A stretch of 13,678 nucleotides of DNA, from positions 1 to 13,678 of the forward strand of contig CALUQA010000109.1 in the NCBI GenBank assembly GCA_944322775.1. Reading direction: 5' to 3'. The position numbers and the translations under genes were made by a program. The notes beneath the pieces were generated by a model. That model was given only the letters and a program-made list of their open reading frames with translations, was not told the origin of the DNA and ran no database searches. This document shows, piece after piece, positions 6,038 through 13,571 of the stretch. Position 1 is the first letter of the stretch; the number at the start of each line of letters is the position of its first letter. The stretch is from an uncultured Elusimicrobiales bacterium. Its GTDB lineage: Bacteria; Elusimicrobiota; Elusimicrobia; Elusimicrobiales; Elusimicrobiaceae.

Positions 6038-6130
6038 ATGTATGATTTGCACAACAACCTTTGGGGTGCGTTCCGGCTTGCTGACGCGGTGCTTAGTACC
6101 GGCAGACAAGCGGAAAGTCGTTTCCTATAA
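6038..6130 (+). CDS. Possible 30-residue peptide, or remnant of a gene start
   Basis: ATG at 6038 follows AAAAGGAGA by a close spacing and opens a 30-codon frame that begins MYDLHNNLWGAFRLADAVL and ends in ESRFL before TAA at 6128. A TATAAT lies 25 bases upstream. The codons are GC-rich like the neighbouring genes, while the DNA after the stop turns AT-rich. The peptide is soluble-looking with an amphipathic helix and no membrane segment, so it does not look like a type I toxin. It could be a true small protein, a leader peptide for the downstream giant gene, or the surviving N-terminus of a decayed gene. I recognise no family. Confidence 0.35.
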   Translation: MYDLHNNLWGAFRLADAVLSTGRQAESRFL

Positions 6131-6245
6131 TACGTTTTTCCTCTTTCTCTTATACTTCCATTCATTCGTAAATATATTTCCCAGCCGTTTATTACCCAAC
6201 AATACACATAAGCCGTTACGCAAGATTTGCAGGCAAATTATATCT

Positions 6246-6296
6246 AGGGCCAAATACCTATACAATAATAGGACTTTAGGCCCTTTTATTTGGCCT
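6246..6296 (+). promoter_or_regulatory. Structured 5' leader element of the giant gene
   Basis: GGCCAAATA (6248-6256) pairs perfectly with TATTTGGCC (6287-6295); inside it CCTAT (6257-6261) pairs with ATAGG (6268-6272). Alternatively AGGGCC (6246-6251) can pair with GGCCCT (6279-6284), followed by TTTT. It ends 34 bases before the ATG. Two competing folds would suit an attenuator, but the sequence matches no riboswitch class I know. Confidence 0.4.
6268..6282 (+). repeat. Intergenic motif ATAGGACTTTAGGCC, copy B
   Basis: Identical to 5942-5956. This copy lies inside the leader hairpin of the giant gene and is followed by CTTTT. Confidence 0.6.
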
Positions 6297-6330
6297 GTTA
6301 ATCTAGCAGAATATAAACAAGAGGTCCCCC

Positions 6331-9300
6331 ATGATTAAAATACTATCTGTGTTCTTGTCTTTTGCCGTTCTGTTCACCAGCGTAGCTCCCTCGTACGCTC
6401 AGGCGTTGGAAGCTTCCCGTATCCAGAAGAAAAGAATCTCTCTTTCTTCGGGTGATTGGCGGCGCCAAAACGACTATACGATGCCCAGCGATAATACGCG
6501 GGTGGTGCGGCCGCAAATTGTGGTAAGCAAACAAATCGCCCAGAAAGTGGAAAAAGTGGAGACCGCTTTAAAAGAAAGTGTGCAGCAGGCACAAGCCAAT
6601 GCCCAGCAGGACAAAGTAGACGAAGGCGTTGCACACATCAATAAAATTTTAAGACAAGAACAACAGGCCGCTGCCGAATATCGCCGCCGCGGCGGTGCCA
6701 CCATCGGGCCCGCCCAGAGCACGGCCAATCATTATGTGCCCGTTTTGCCTCGTTTGGATTTTATTTATCAGGGGACCCCGAACGAAAACGGAACATACCG
6801 CGGCAAAGAACTGAGCAAACAAAATTGGGCCTGGGCCGGCTTGCGCATGGATTTAAAAGGCATGAGCAAACAAACCGACGACTGGGACGTGGAAACCTCT
6901 TGGAACCGCCAGCTGGGCCGTTCGGAATATGTTGCGGGGGGCAACATGGTGGGCACCAGCACGGAAATCGTAAAAGCCATTGCCGCGTATGGCGTGTCTA
7001 AACAAGACGAAGCGCTGGCCCGCGAATTTTTAACCAAAATGCTGCAGCGCGACGGCTTGTGCAAAGATAACCGCAAAGCCGTCAAAATGGGCAACGTGGA
7101 CAGCAAAAACGTAAACGGTGCTTACGAATACAACTTGCGCACGGTGCCTATGTGCCAGTACAGCACCGACGTGCTGGAAGCTTTGGCAGTGCTGGCCGTG
7201 CAGCACAATGACAAAAAAGCCGTAGACGGTATCTATAACTTTATGACGGCCAAACACCGCGAAGGGCTGGGCTCTTTGGTGGTGTATCAAGGGGCCGTGT
7301 TGCTGATGGGCATTAACAGCATTTACTCTTACGAAACGCTTAAAAAATTCCTTAAAGAAAATGCCCGCCAAAATACCACCGATAAGATTTTAGGCAATTT
7401 AGCTTATGTGTCTTTTGAAGGTCTTTCCCGCTTGGCGCAGGAACAAACTTCTTCCGGCCGCCATTTGGACAACTATACCGCCCGCTATGCTTATTTAGAT
7501 GAAGCGACCGCTTCTAAATACTATCCCAATTTGGATTTAAAAATCGTCACCGCCCAGCCGCTGACCAGCGACGGCAAATATCAGCTGCCTATGGGCAACG
7601 TGTATGAAGATATCGGCGCTTTGTTGGCTAACGATGCGGCCAATAATAACAAAAGTGCCGCTTTGGCCAAAGACATTTTAACCTCCCAAGGCTATAACTG
7701 GCCGTTGGCGGAAGGGGTGCTGTTAGCCAATGAAGGCAAGTTTGCCTCTTCTGCACTGGGAGATAAAGCGGTGGCCTTGTGGCAGGCTTTGTTGAGCGCC
7801 AATTATACGGACATGAACGAAGGCACTCAGCGCCGCATGAAAGCGCGTGCCGCCATGGCCCTGGTGCACAAAGGCGCCCTCAGCCAAGCGCAGGCCGCTG
7901 CTTACCAGCAGAAAGACACAAACAAATTTGCGCAGTACAGCCGGCAGGAAAAAATTAATTTTGGCTTAGGTGCTTTGGACGTTTTGACTATTATTATTAC
8001 GCTGCCGTTGCTGATTAAGTCGGCCGTCAACGGCTCTGTCAAAATGGTGGCCAAGTTGCGCAATTTCGGCAAAGTGGGTGCTAAAGCCTCTGCCAAAACG
8101 GCAACTGTTGCCCGCACCAGCGGCAAAAGCGCTGCGGCTGCCAGTGCGGCCAAACCCGCCCCGGCCCCGGCCCCTGCCGCTCCGCGCGCAGCGGCCGTAA
8201 GCAGTGCCGAGGCAGAAGCCATTGGCAAACAGTGGGTAGCCGCCGCACAGGAAGCGGAAGCCGCCAAAGCGGCCCAAACCTCTGCATGGCAGGCGGCGCA
8301 GGCCGAAAAAGAAGCCGCCCGTATGGCTGTCGCGGCAGATTTTAAAGTTGCCGGCCCGGCGATTTCCTCTTCCAAACCCATTAAACCGACTTGGGTGCAA
8401 ACCGAAGTGACCAATTCGTTGGGTCAAAAAGTAATGGGTTGGCGCCCGGTTAACCCGACCGTTACCACCAGCAAACCTTCGTTTCTTAAAACTTTGTGGG
8501 ATGATGTATCTTTCAAAGGGGCGAATGTCTGGTATGACACAAAAGAAATTTTTGGCGATTTAACCCGCGCTTTCAGACGCAAAACGGCCACCGCAGCTTT
8601 GGCGCTGTCTTTGAATATGACGCCGCTTCCTTCCGCCGGTATGCAGGCTGTCCTGCAGGCCGAAAGCGGTCTTGGCAACTTGGTGCGCACGGAACAAGTG
8701 TTTGCCCAGGGGACTTCCTTGCTGAAAATGGGCGCCGCCCCGGCATGGACTTTGCCTGCGACTTCTGCCGTAAATACGGCGTCTGTTCTGCCGATTAACA
8801 ATGTTTTAAGACTGGGCACGGCTGCCAAAGCCGCCGTGCCGGTCAGCCAAGCTTCCCGCTTCCCGCTGCTGGCCTTTGTGCCGGCCGTGGCCACGCCGGA
8901 AACGTGGCGTCAGCTTGGCTCCCCGCGTTTCTTTACGGGCAAAGGATTCTCTCAGCCGCAGTTTGTGGCAGATTATTTAAAACAAGACGATGCCTATAAA
9001 CAAGAAGTAGCCACCGTGCAAGCCGTCAAGGCTGAGGAACAAAAACAAGCCGCCCAAAACCCGGCTGCTGTGTTTGCCAAACAGCGTGCCGCATGGGAAC
9101 GCTTCTTCCCCAACGGGGCTTTTAATGCCGAGGTGTTTGAAACTGCGTTACGCCACCGCTTGTCCAGCAGCTTAGTATTAAGCATGAACGGCTTGGGCAC
9201 GGCAATGAACACGATTAGAAACAGCCGCGCCGTTAAAAAAGCCTCCGAATTGGTAAGCAGAGCCTATCAGGACGCTGTTTTAGAGGCCAGCCGCACGGGC

Positions 9301-11838
9301 ATTTCCGTACGTCAGGCTTTTGCCAAATATTTATCGGGGCATTTAAGTGTAGAGTTTTCCTCCAATTCCTCCGCCGATATTAAAAGCGCGGTGTTGTCGC
9401 TGTTTGCCTTGCCGATGGTGAACTTTAGCAAAGAAGATATTTCCAATCCGCTTTCTTCCCAAGAAGTATTTTCTATGCCGCAAGGCGATGACTTTATGCC
9501 GCAGAGCGGCTTCCGCTTAACGTATGTGGAAACCGAAGACGGCAAAGAAACGGTACTGCCGGTCAGCCTGGTGCTGGACCCGCGCATTAAAGCCGACGGT
9601 TACAACCGCATTACTTTTAACGAAAACTTCCACGCACAGCTGCGCAACGGAACGCAAGAGCCTAAGACGATGTCTCACTTCTTCTTTAAATTCTTGGGCA
9701 CGCCGCAGCAGTGGAAAGAATTTACCAATTTGATTGTGCAGGCCAAATTGCCCACGCCCTTCCGCATTAAATTGCAGCATCGGCCCAATGTGGCGGTAAA
9801 AACGGTGTTGACCCCCTTATATACGGCCGACGGTATGCAAGCCTTGCCCATTGAAGTGGAAATCGGCAAAAAAGACTTGCCGCCGCAGGCCCGTGTCGTC
9901 TTGATGGAAGACGGACAGCTGGGCATTTTGAAACCTTTCAGCGTGGCGGCGGACCCGATTACGGACCAATATATCCGCCTGCCCAAAAACCAGATTGCCA
10001 ACATGGTGCAGGTGTTAAAGAACAGCACCACCGTCTTCCCCATTGGGGTGTTGCCTACCAAAAATAAAGCGGCCTTGCTGTACAGAGACCAGCAGGTCTA
10101 CAATAACTCGTTGGGCAAAACCATGGGGCCCATTATCCATAGTGACTTGGGTATTAGCTCTGCTTCTGCTACCAGCTTGATGATGGTTATTAACTACGTC
10201 ATTCCGGGTTTGGCTTCTTTCCTCAACCCGGTGCTGCGCCGCATGGGTGAAAAACACCTCAGCGTGGTGGCAGGCTTTATGACCAGCTTGGCAAACTTCT
10301 TGCCTCCCTTGGTTGGTTTCTACGGGTTGGCGCAAGATCATTCCGCCAGCAAAATTGCCATTGCCGTCATTATCTCGGCTTTCATCTTGCGTTCGGCCGC
10401 CAGTGTGCTGCAGCAGGTAACCTCTAACATGTTAGTGTCTGCCAACAGCGGCAAAATTAAAGAAAAGAAAAAAGAAAAAGCCGAAGTGGGCACCACCGGT
10501 GAAAGAATCACCTTTAAAGATTTGGTCACCCGCATGAAAGCCGTATGGAAGAAAGACAAAGAAAATACCGAAGATATACGCGACTTGCTGATGTATAACT
10601 TGAGCTTTGTGTATAAAAACTTGGGCACCTTGCTCTTCCTGGCTTTGCCGTGGGCTATCAATAAGGCTATTTTCTGGACGACGGGCATTGACTCTCACTT
10701 AGTCTATTCCGTCAGCTTCCCGATTTTCGGCTTATATTCGCTGTGGGTAACCATACGCACCCTGCGCGCCAATTTGCGTGACGCATACACGGTGCCCACG
10801 GTGACGGAAGCCACGCGCAAATCCCACGCCATTATGGCCGAAGTGGCCAGTGCCTTGGCACAGGCGGAAGCGTCCGGTGCGCTTTCTGAACAAGGGCGTG
10901 CTGATCTTTTGGAAAACAGTGCCAAAAAAGTGCAGGAAAGAGCCAGCACCATGCTGGAAGCCTACCGCAAAGAAGGCAAAAAGAAAGCTGAATTAGCCGC
11001 CTTGCGCTCTACGGTCATGGCCGATTTGGAAAAAGAAGTGATCGAGAACTTAAAGGCTGCTTTGCCCGGTGAAGAAGGCGTCAAACTGGCACAGGACTTC
11101 TCGGCCACTATCCACCACTTGGAAAACAACACTACTTCGCCTTGGCAGGTGTTCCTGCATGCTCCCAGCGTGGCCTTAATTACCCTGGGCATGACGTTGG
11201 CCAGCGTGCACGAGTTTTCCATCTCCAGCGCTTTTGCCATGAACCTGAATAAGCTGATTTCCGACGGCGATATGGCCAACCTGCTGGTGGCGGTCTCCTT
11301 GTACGTGCCGCTGATTATAGGCCGCTTGTTGGGCAACCTGCTGGCCACCCGCATCAGCTCGGCTACGATGTATCTGTTCTGCAGCGGCTTGTCTGCCTTG
11401 GGCACAGTGATTATGCTGGGTGCCGGCGGCAATGTGACGCTGTCCATCATCGGGGCCGTGATTACCAGCTTGGGCGTAGGCAACTACTTCTCGCAGATGT
11501 ATAACTACGTGACCAAGAAAAACCCCAAACTGCAGCGTGAAATTTCCGTCGTGCTGGCCGTGACCATGGCTTTGGCTGGCGGTTTGACGGTGCCGGCTTC
11601 TCACTTAAACGAATGGTTTGGCGGCACGAACTTGGACATCTGGTACGCCATGGGCAATTTGATTGCCAGCTTGGCCTTAACGTCAGGCATGATGAAAAAA
11701 TCCACGTTGGTCAAGTTCATTAAGAGTTCTCTCTTAAGCGTGATAGAGTCTTTCAAAAAGAATAAAAACGATAAGGGAGATTCTGATGTAAACAATCAAC
11801 CCCCGGCTGAAAACGCAGAACCCTTGCCAAACAATTAA
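6331..11838 (+). CDS. Giant exported protein with C-terminal MFS-like transporter region
   Basis: I do not recognise this 1835-residue protein as a whole. Residues 1-23 form a signal peptide (MIKILSVFLSFAVLF, cleavage expected after SYA). Residues 24-540 are soluble and largely helical, with Cys244 and Cys275 (two of only three Cys) placed for a disulfide. A hydrophobic helix (545-565) is followed by basic residues and an Ala/Pro-rich linker (601-630), then an Ala/Glu-rich helical stretch (637-671). A second weaker hydrophobic stretch follows RRK at 750-768. Residues 770-1275 are soluble and mixed; 1049-1265 looks beta-rich. From 1277 on there are about 11 membrane helices in MFS order: NPVLRRMGEKH after the first resembles motif A, GRLLGNLLATRIS (about 1660) resembles its repeat in the second half, and a 125-residue charged loop (1482-1606) separates the halves. 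MFS helix 1 seems missing. The start has AAGAGGT six bases upstream. It probably acts in the inner membrane with large periplasmic parts; substrate unknown. Single gene with its own terminator. Confidence 0.9.
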   Translation: MIKILSVFLSFAVLFTSVAPSYAQALEASRIQKKRISLSSGDWRRQNDYTMPSDNTRVVRPQIVVSKQIAQKVEKVETALKESVQQAQANAQQDKVDEGVAHINKILRQEQQAAAEYRRRGGATIGPAQSTANHYVPVLPRLDFIYQGTPNENGTYRGKELSKQNWAWAGLRMDLKGMSKQTDDWDVETSWNRQLGRSEYVAGGNMVGTSTEIVKAIAAYGVSKQDEALAREFLTKMLQRDGLCKDNRKAVKMGNVDSKNVNGAYEYNLRTVPMCQYSTDVLEALAVLAVQHNDKKAVDGIYNFMTAKHREGLGSLVVYQGAVLLMGINSIYSYETLKKFLKENARQNTTDKILGNLAYVSFEGLSRLAQEQTSSGRHLDNYTARYAYLDEATASKYYPNLDLKIVTAQPLTSDGKYQLPMGNVYEDIGALLANDAANNNKSAALAKDILTSQGYNWPLAEGVLLANEGKFASSALGDKAVALWQALLSANYTDMNEGTQRRMKARAAMALVHKGALSQAQAAAYQQKDTNKFAQYSRQEKINFGLGALDVLTIIITLPLLIKSAVNGSVKMVAKLRNFGKVGAKASAKTATVARTSGKSAAAASAAKPAPAPAPAAPRAAAVSSAEAEAIGKQWVAAAQEAEAAKAAQTSAWQAAQAEKEAARMAVAADFKVAGPAISSSKPIKPTWVQTEVTNSLGQKVMGWRPVNPTVTTSKPSFLKTLWDDVSFKGANVWYDTKEIFGDLTRAFRRKTATAALALSLNMTPLPSAGMQAVLQAESGLGNLVRTEQVFAQGTSLLKMGAAPAWTLPATSAVNTASVLPINNVLRLGTAAKAAVPVSQASRFPLLAFVPAVATPETWRQLGSPRFFTGKGFSQPQFVADYLKQDDAYKQEVATVQAVKAEEQKQAAQNPAAVFAKQRAAWERFFPNGAFNAEVFETALRHRLSSSLVLSMNGLGTAMNTIRNSRAVKKASELVSRAYQDAVLEASRTGISVRQAFAKYLSGHLSVEFSSNSSADIKSAVLSLFALPMVNFSKEDISNPLSSQEVFSMPQGDDFMPQSGFRLTYVETEDGKETVLPVSLVLDPRIKADGYNRITFNENFHAQLRNGTQEPKTMSHFFFKFLGTPQQWKEFTNLIVQAKLPTPFRIKLQHRPNVAVKTVLTPLYTADGMQALPIEVEIGKKDLPPQARVVLMEDGQLGILKPFSVAADPITDQYIRLPKNQIANMVQVLKNSTTVFPIGVLPTKNKAALLYRDQQVYNNSLGKTMGPIIHSDLGISSASATSLMMVINYVIPGLASFLNPVLRRMGEKHLSVVAGFMTSLANFLPPLVGFYGLAQDHSASKIAIAVIISAFILRSAASVLQQVTSNMLVSANSGKIKEKKKEKAEVGTTGERITFKDLVTRMKAVWKKDKENTEDIRDLLMYNLSFVYKNLGTLLFLALPWAINKAIFWTTGIDSHLVYSVSFPIFGLYSLWVTIRTLRANLRDAYTVPTVTEATRKSHAIMAEVASALAQAEASGALSEQGRADLLENSAKKVQERASTMLEAYRKEGKKKAELAALRSTVMADLEKEVIENLKAALPGEEGVKLAQDFSATIHHLENNTTSPWQVFLHAPSVALITLGMTLASVHEFSISSAFAMNLNKLISDGDMANLLVAVSLYVPLIIGRLLGNLLATRISSATMYLFCSGLSALGTVIMLGAGGNVTLSIIGAVITSLGVGNYFSQMYNYVTKKNPKLQREISVVLAVTMALAGGLTVPASHLNEWFGGTNLDIWYAMGNLIASLALTSGMMKKSTLVKFIKSSLLSVIESFKKNKNDKGDSDVNNQPPAENAEPLPNN

Positions 11839-11844
11839 CCAAAC

Positions 11845-11875
11845 AAAAACCCCGCTCAAAAGAGCGGGGTTTTTT
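11845..11875. terminator. Bidirectional terminator between giant gene and PHP gene
   Basis: CCCCGCTC (11850-11857) pairs with GAGCGGGG (11862-11869) around loop AAAA, with an A-run before and six T after. It lies 7 bases past the giant gene stop and 14 bases past the convergent PHP gene stop. Confidence 0.9.
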
Positions 11876-11888
11876 ATGTCTTAAAAAA

Positions 11889-12704
11889 TTATTTATTGAG
11901 TAATTTGCGCAGCAAACGGTCGCTGTAAGGCTGGGGAATATTCATGCCCAGGGAAGTAATGCGCCCGACATTGGGCCCGTGATAATCCGAACCGCCGGTG
12001 GCAAATAAGTCGTATTTGCGGGCAATTTTAAGCAGCTCCTGTTTTAAGGTATAGCTGTGAGACGGATAGAACACTTCCAGCCCGTCCAGCCCGGCTTCTA
12101 CCCATACGGGGAAGTTCCACGCCTCTTGCACCAGCCCCGGGTGTGCCATTACGGCCAGGCCGCCGGCTTTTTTAATTTCGCGTATGGCTTCCACCACCGT
12201 TACCCCGGCCGAAGGCACATAACCCACCTGCCCGGGCACCAAAAATTGGCGGAAGCCTTCTTGGCGGCTGGAAACGATTTTTTTCTTTTTTAGTGCGTCT
12301 GCCACATGGGCGCGGGAAACGGTATTGCCTGCCAGCGAAAATACGTCTTCTTCGGTTAAGTCCACGCCGCTGTCGGCAATTTGCTTAATAATTTTTTTAA
12401 TGCGCAAAATGCGGTTTTCGCGGTTTTGTTTTAAAAACTGCTGAAAGCCGGCATTGTTTAGGTCAACATTGTAGCCCAAAAAATGCAGATGGTCATGTTC
12501 GCGCGTGCTGATTTCCACCGCGCAAACCCAATCTATGCCGCGCTTTTCGCATTCGGCTTTGGCCTGCAAAACCCCGTCTGTGGTGTCGTGGTCGGCCAGA
12601 GCAAAAATTTTTACGCTGGCTTTCCACGCGCTATACGCCACCTCCTCCGGGGAGGAGGTGCCGTCCGAAAAACAGGAATGGGTATGCAGGTCCGCTTTTA
12701 GCAT
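11889..12704 (-). CDS. PHP-domain phosphoesterase (RNase AM / YciV-like)
   Basis: Cytoplasmic metal-dependent phosphoesterase of the PHP superfamily. The closest described relatives are YciV/RNase AM and nucleoside 3',5'-bisphosphate phosphatases, which trim 5' ends of RNA or recycle bisphosphate nucleotides. The 271-residue length is typical. Metal-site motifs in order: DLHTHSCFSDG (5-15; H7, H9, D14), LADHDTTDG (36-44; H39), EIS (64-66), DHLHFLGY (71-78), SRAHVADAL (130-138), AHPG (187-190), GLEVFYPSHS (208-217) and GGSDYHGPN (237-245; D240, H242). The ATG overlaps the stop of the upstream NifU-like gene by one base (TAATG), so translation is coupled. Codons 15-23 form a perfect GC-rich hairpin in the mRNA that contains GGAGGAGG. 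Exact substrate within the family is uncertain. Confidence 0.93.
   Translation of the reverse strand: MLKADLHTHSCFSDGTSSPEEVAYSAWKASVKIFALADHDTTDGVLQAKAECEKRGIDWVCAVEISTREHDHLHFLGYNVDLNNAGFQQFLKQNRENRILRIKKIIKQIADSGVDLTEEDVFSLAGNTVSRAHVADALKKKKIVSSRQEGFRQFLVPGQVGYVPSAGVTVVEAIREIKKAGGLAVMAHPGLVQEAWNFPVWVEAGLDGLEVFYPSHSYTLKQELLKIARKYDLFATGGSDYHGPNVGRITSLGMNIPQPYSDRLLRKLLNK
12639..12660 (-). repeat. Perfect inverted repeat inside the PHP gene
   Basis: CACCTCCTCC (12639-12648) and GGAGGAGGTG (12651-12660) are a 10-bp inverted repeat with a 2-base centre, 45 bases into the gene. In the mRNA it buries a GGAGGAGG sequence complementary to the 16S rRNA tail. Confidence 0.7.
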
Positions 12705-12928
12705 TAGACGCGTTCCACTGCCGTCACACCGGGCACGGCTTCTTTAATTTTGCGTTCTACCACGGCTTTAAGCGTCATTTGCGCCGCCGGGCAGCCGCCG
12801 CAGCGGCCGCGCAGGCCAACGGTTACGATGCCGGTTTTTTCGTCGACTTCAATGAGCTGAATGTCGCCGCCGTCAGCTTGCAAAATCGGGCGGATTTGGT
12901 CAATAACAGCTTGTACTTGTTCTTTCAT
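12704..12928 (-). CDS. NifU-like C-terminal-domain Fe-S scaffold protein
   Basis: A 74-residue stand-alone NifU C-terminal domain, as found in Nfu-type proteins that carry or deliver Fe-S clusters. The diagnostic ADGGDIQLIEVD (18-29) and the RCGGCPAAQMTLK segment (42-54) are both present; Cys43 and Cys46 form the CxxC that holds a cluster between two subunits. It lacks the N-terminal IscU-like and ferredoxin parts of full NifU, which is normal for short Nfu proteins. The ATG follows TTGGAGA by about 10 bases. First gene of an operon with the PHP phosphoesterase, joined by a one-base stop/start overlap; no functional link between the two is obvious. Divergent from the SH3 gene. Confidence 0.95.
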   Translation of the reverse strand: MKEQVQAVIDQIRPILQADGGDIQLIEVDEKTGIVTVGLRGRCGGCPAAQMTLKAVVERKIKEAVPGVTAVERV

Positions 12929-12957
12929 TTGATAGTCTCCAAGGGTTGTTTTTTCTT

Positions 12958-12963
12958 ATTATA
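12958..12963 (-). promoter_or_regulatory. Putative -10 box of the NifU-like/PHP operon
   Basis: TATAAT on the minus strand (complement of 12958-12963), 29 bases before the ATG, leaving a leader of about 23 bases with the TTGGAGA ribosome binding site. The -35 box is weak. Confidence 0.5.
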
Positions 12964-12997
12964 TCTTTTTTATAGCCTTGGGTTTATTGGACAGGGG

Positions 12998-13028
12998 TTG
13001 CAAAAAGCCCCTTAATATTTGCTATACT
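12998..13028 (+). promoter_or_regulatory. Putative promoter of the SH3 gene
   Basis: TTGCAA (12998-13003) and TATACT (13023-13028), with TTTGC in front of the latter giving an extended -10. The spacer of 19 bp is long but tolerated with an extended -10. The same TTTGCTATA sequence serves the tRNA-Gly gene. Confidence 0.55.
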
Positions 13029-13073
13029 TTTGGGTGCAGAAGAATGTACTTATTTTTAAGGCGAAATTTCGCT

Positions 13074-13541
13074 ATGAAAAAAATTGCCGCAATTGCTTTG
13101 CTGCTGTGCTTCGTTTCCGCGCCGGTGTTTGCCCAAAAATACGCCAGCGTTAACACGACAAAAGCCAATATCCGCACCTGCGCCGGCACGAAATGCGCCG
13201 TCAAATGGTACGCCTGGAAATATACCCCGCTGTTGATGCTCAAAACCAGCTCGGACAAACAGTGGGTACAGGTAAAAGATTTTGAAGGTTTCACCGGTTG
13301 GATTTCCGCTTCTTTGCTCAGCCCCAACGGCGGCATGTCTGCCAAAGTGGACTTGAACGTGCGCAAAGGCCCCGGCGTGAGCAATGAAATTGTCTGCACG
13401 GTGGAAAAAGGCTATCCGTTTAAATATATCTCCAAAAAAGGTTCTTGGATTGAGGTGGAAGACGACCCGGCCGACCCCAAACAAGGCGTATGCCGCGGGT
13501 GGGTATACAACCAAAACCTGTGGGGCTTCTTTAAACAATAA
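13074..13541 (+). CDS. Secreted protein with two bacterial SH3 domains
   Basis: A 155-residue exported protein. The signal peptide covers residues 1-20 (MKKIAAIALLLCFVSAPVFA, cleavage before Gln21). The mature part is two SH3b domains. The first (about 23-84) has ANIRTCAGTKCAVKW, WVQVKDFEGFTGWISASLL and the closing Gly-Trp-Ile. The second (about 89-150) has DLNVRKGPGVSNEIV, WIEVEDD and RGWVYNQNL. Such domains usually bind peptidoglycan or peptides in the cell wall; no catalytic domain is attached, so it is likely an adaptor or wall-sensing protein (inference). Cys36/Cys41 and Cys108/Cys140 may form one disulfide per domain. The start at 13074 is set by the signal peptide. The nearest purine-rich sequence (AAGG, 13058-13061) is far away, and a small palindrome (GCGAAATTTCGC, 13061-13072) between the two could shorten that distance by folding. 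Confidence 0.9.
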   Translation: MKKIAAIALLLCFVSAPVFAQKYASVNTTKANIRTCAGTKCAVKWYAWKYTPLLMLKTSSDKQWVQVKDFEGFTGWISASLLSPNGGMSAKVDLNVRKGPGVSNEIVCTVEKGYPFKYISKKGSWIEVEDDPADPKQGVCRGWVYNQNLWGFFKQ

Positions 13542-13546
13542 GCCGG

Positions 13547-13567
13547 TTTGCGCAGGTAATGCGCAAA
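13547..13567 (+). promoter_or_regulatory. Inverted repeat overlapping the -35 of the last gene
   Basis: TTTGCGCA (13547-13554) and TGCGCAAA (13560-13567) form an 8-bp inverted repeat around GGTAA. It contains TTGCGC at 13548-13553, which sits 18 bp before TATAAT (13572-13577). No T-run follows on the plus strand, so it is not a standard terminator; its position would suit an operator. Confidence 0.4.
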
Positions 13568-13571
13568 AAGA

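Larger units (their letters stand above)
5980..6330 (+). other. Gene-poor leader region upstream of the giant protein
   Basis: About 350 bases between the coaD terminator and the 1835-codon gene. It contains a candidate promoter at 6007-6012, a 30-codon ORF with a good ribosome binding site (6038-6130), a second candidate -10 (TATAAT, 6126-6131), an AT-rich stretch with no coding signal (about 6131-6245), a hairpin region (6246-6296) and the ribosome binding site of the giant gene (AAGAGGT, 6319-6325). A 98-codon frame spanning 6042-6338 looks random and is not called. Confidence 0.6.

Noticed and set aside
6042..6338. 98-codon frame in the gap before the giant gene
   Set aside because: It runs past the start of the giant gene, its residues look random, and the nearer ATG at 6038 in another frame better fits the ribosome binding site. 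The AT-rich part contains hairpins rather than coding signal.
8131..8220. Low-complexity Ala/Pro-coding stretch as a tandem DNA repeat
   Set aside because: The residues repeat loosely (Pro-Ala) but the DNA unit is only six bases over a short span and reads as an interdomain linker.
7902..8427. Long minus-strand frames rich in Ala and Gly opposite the Ala/Pro linker of the giant gene
   Set aside because: They are mirror images of the GCC/GCG-rich codons of the linker and have no start signals.
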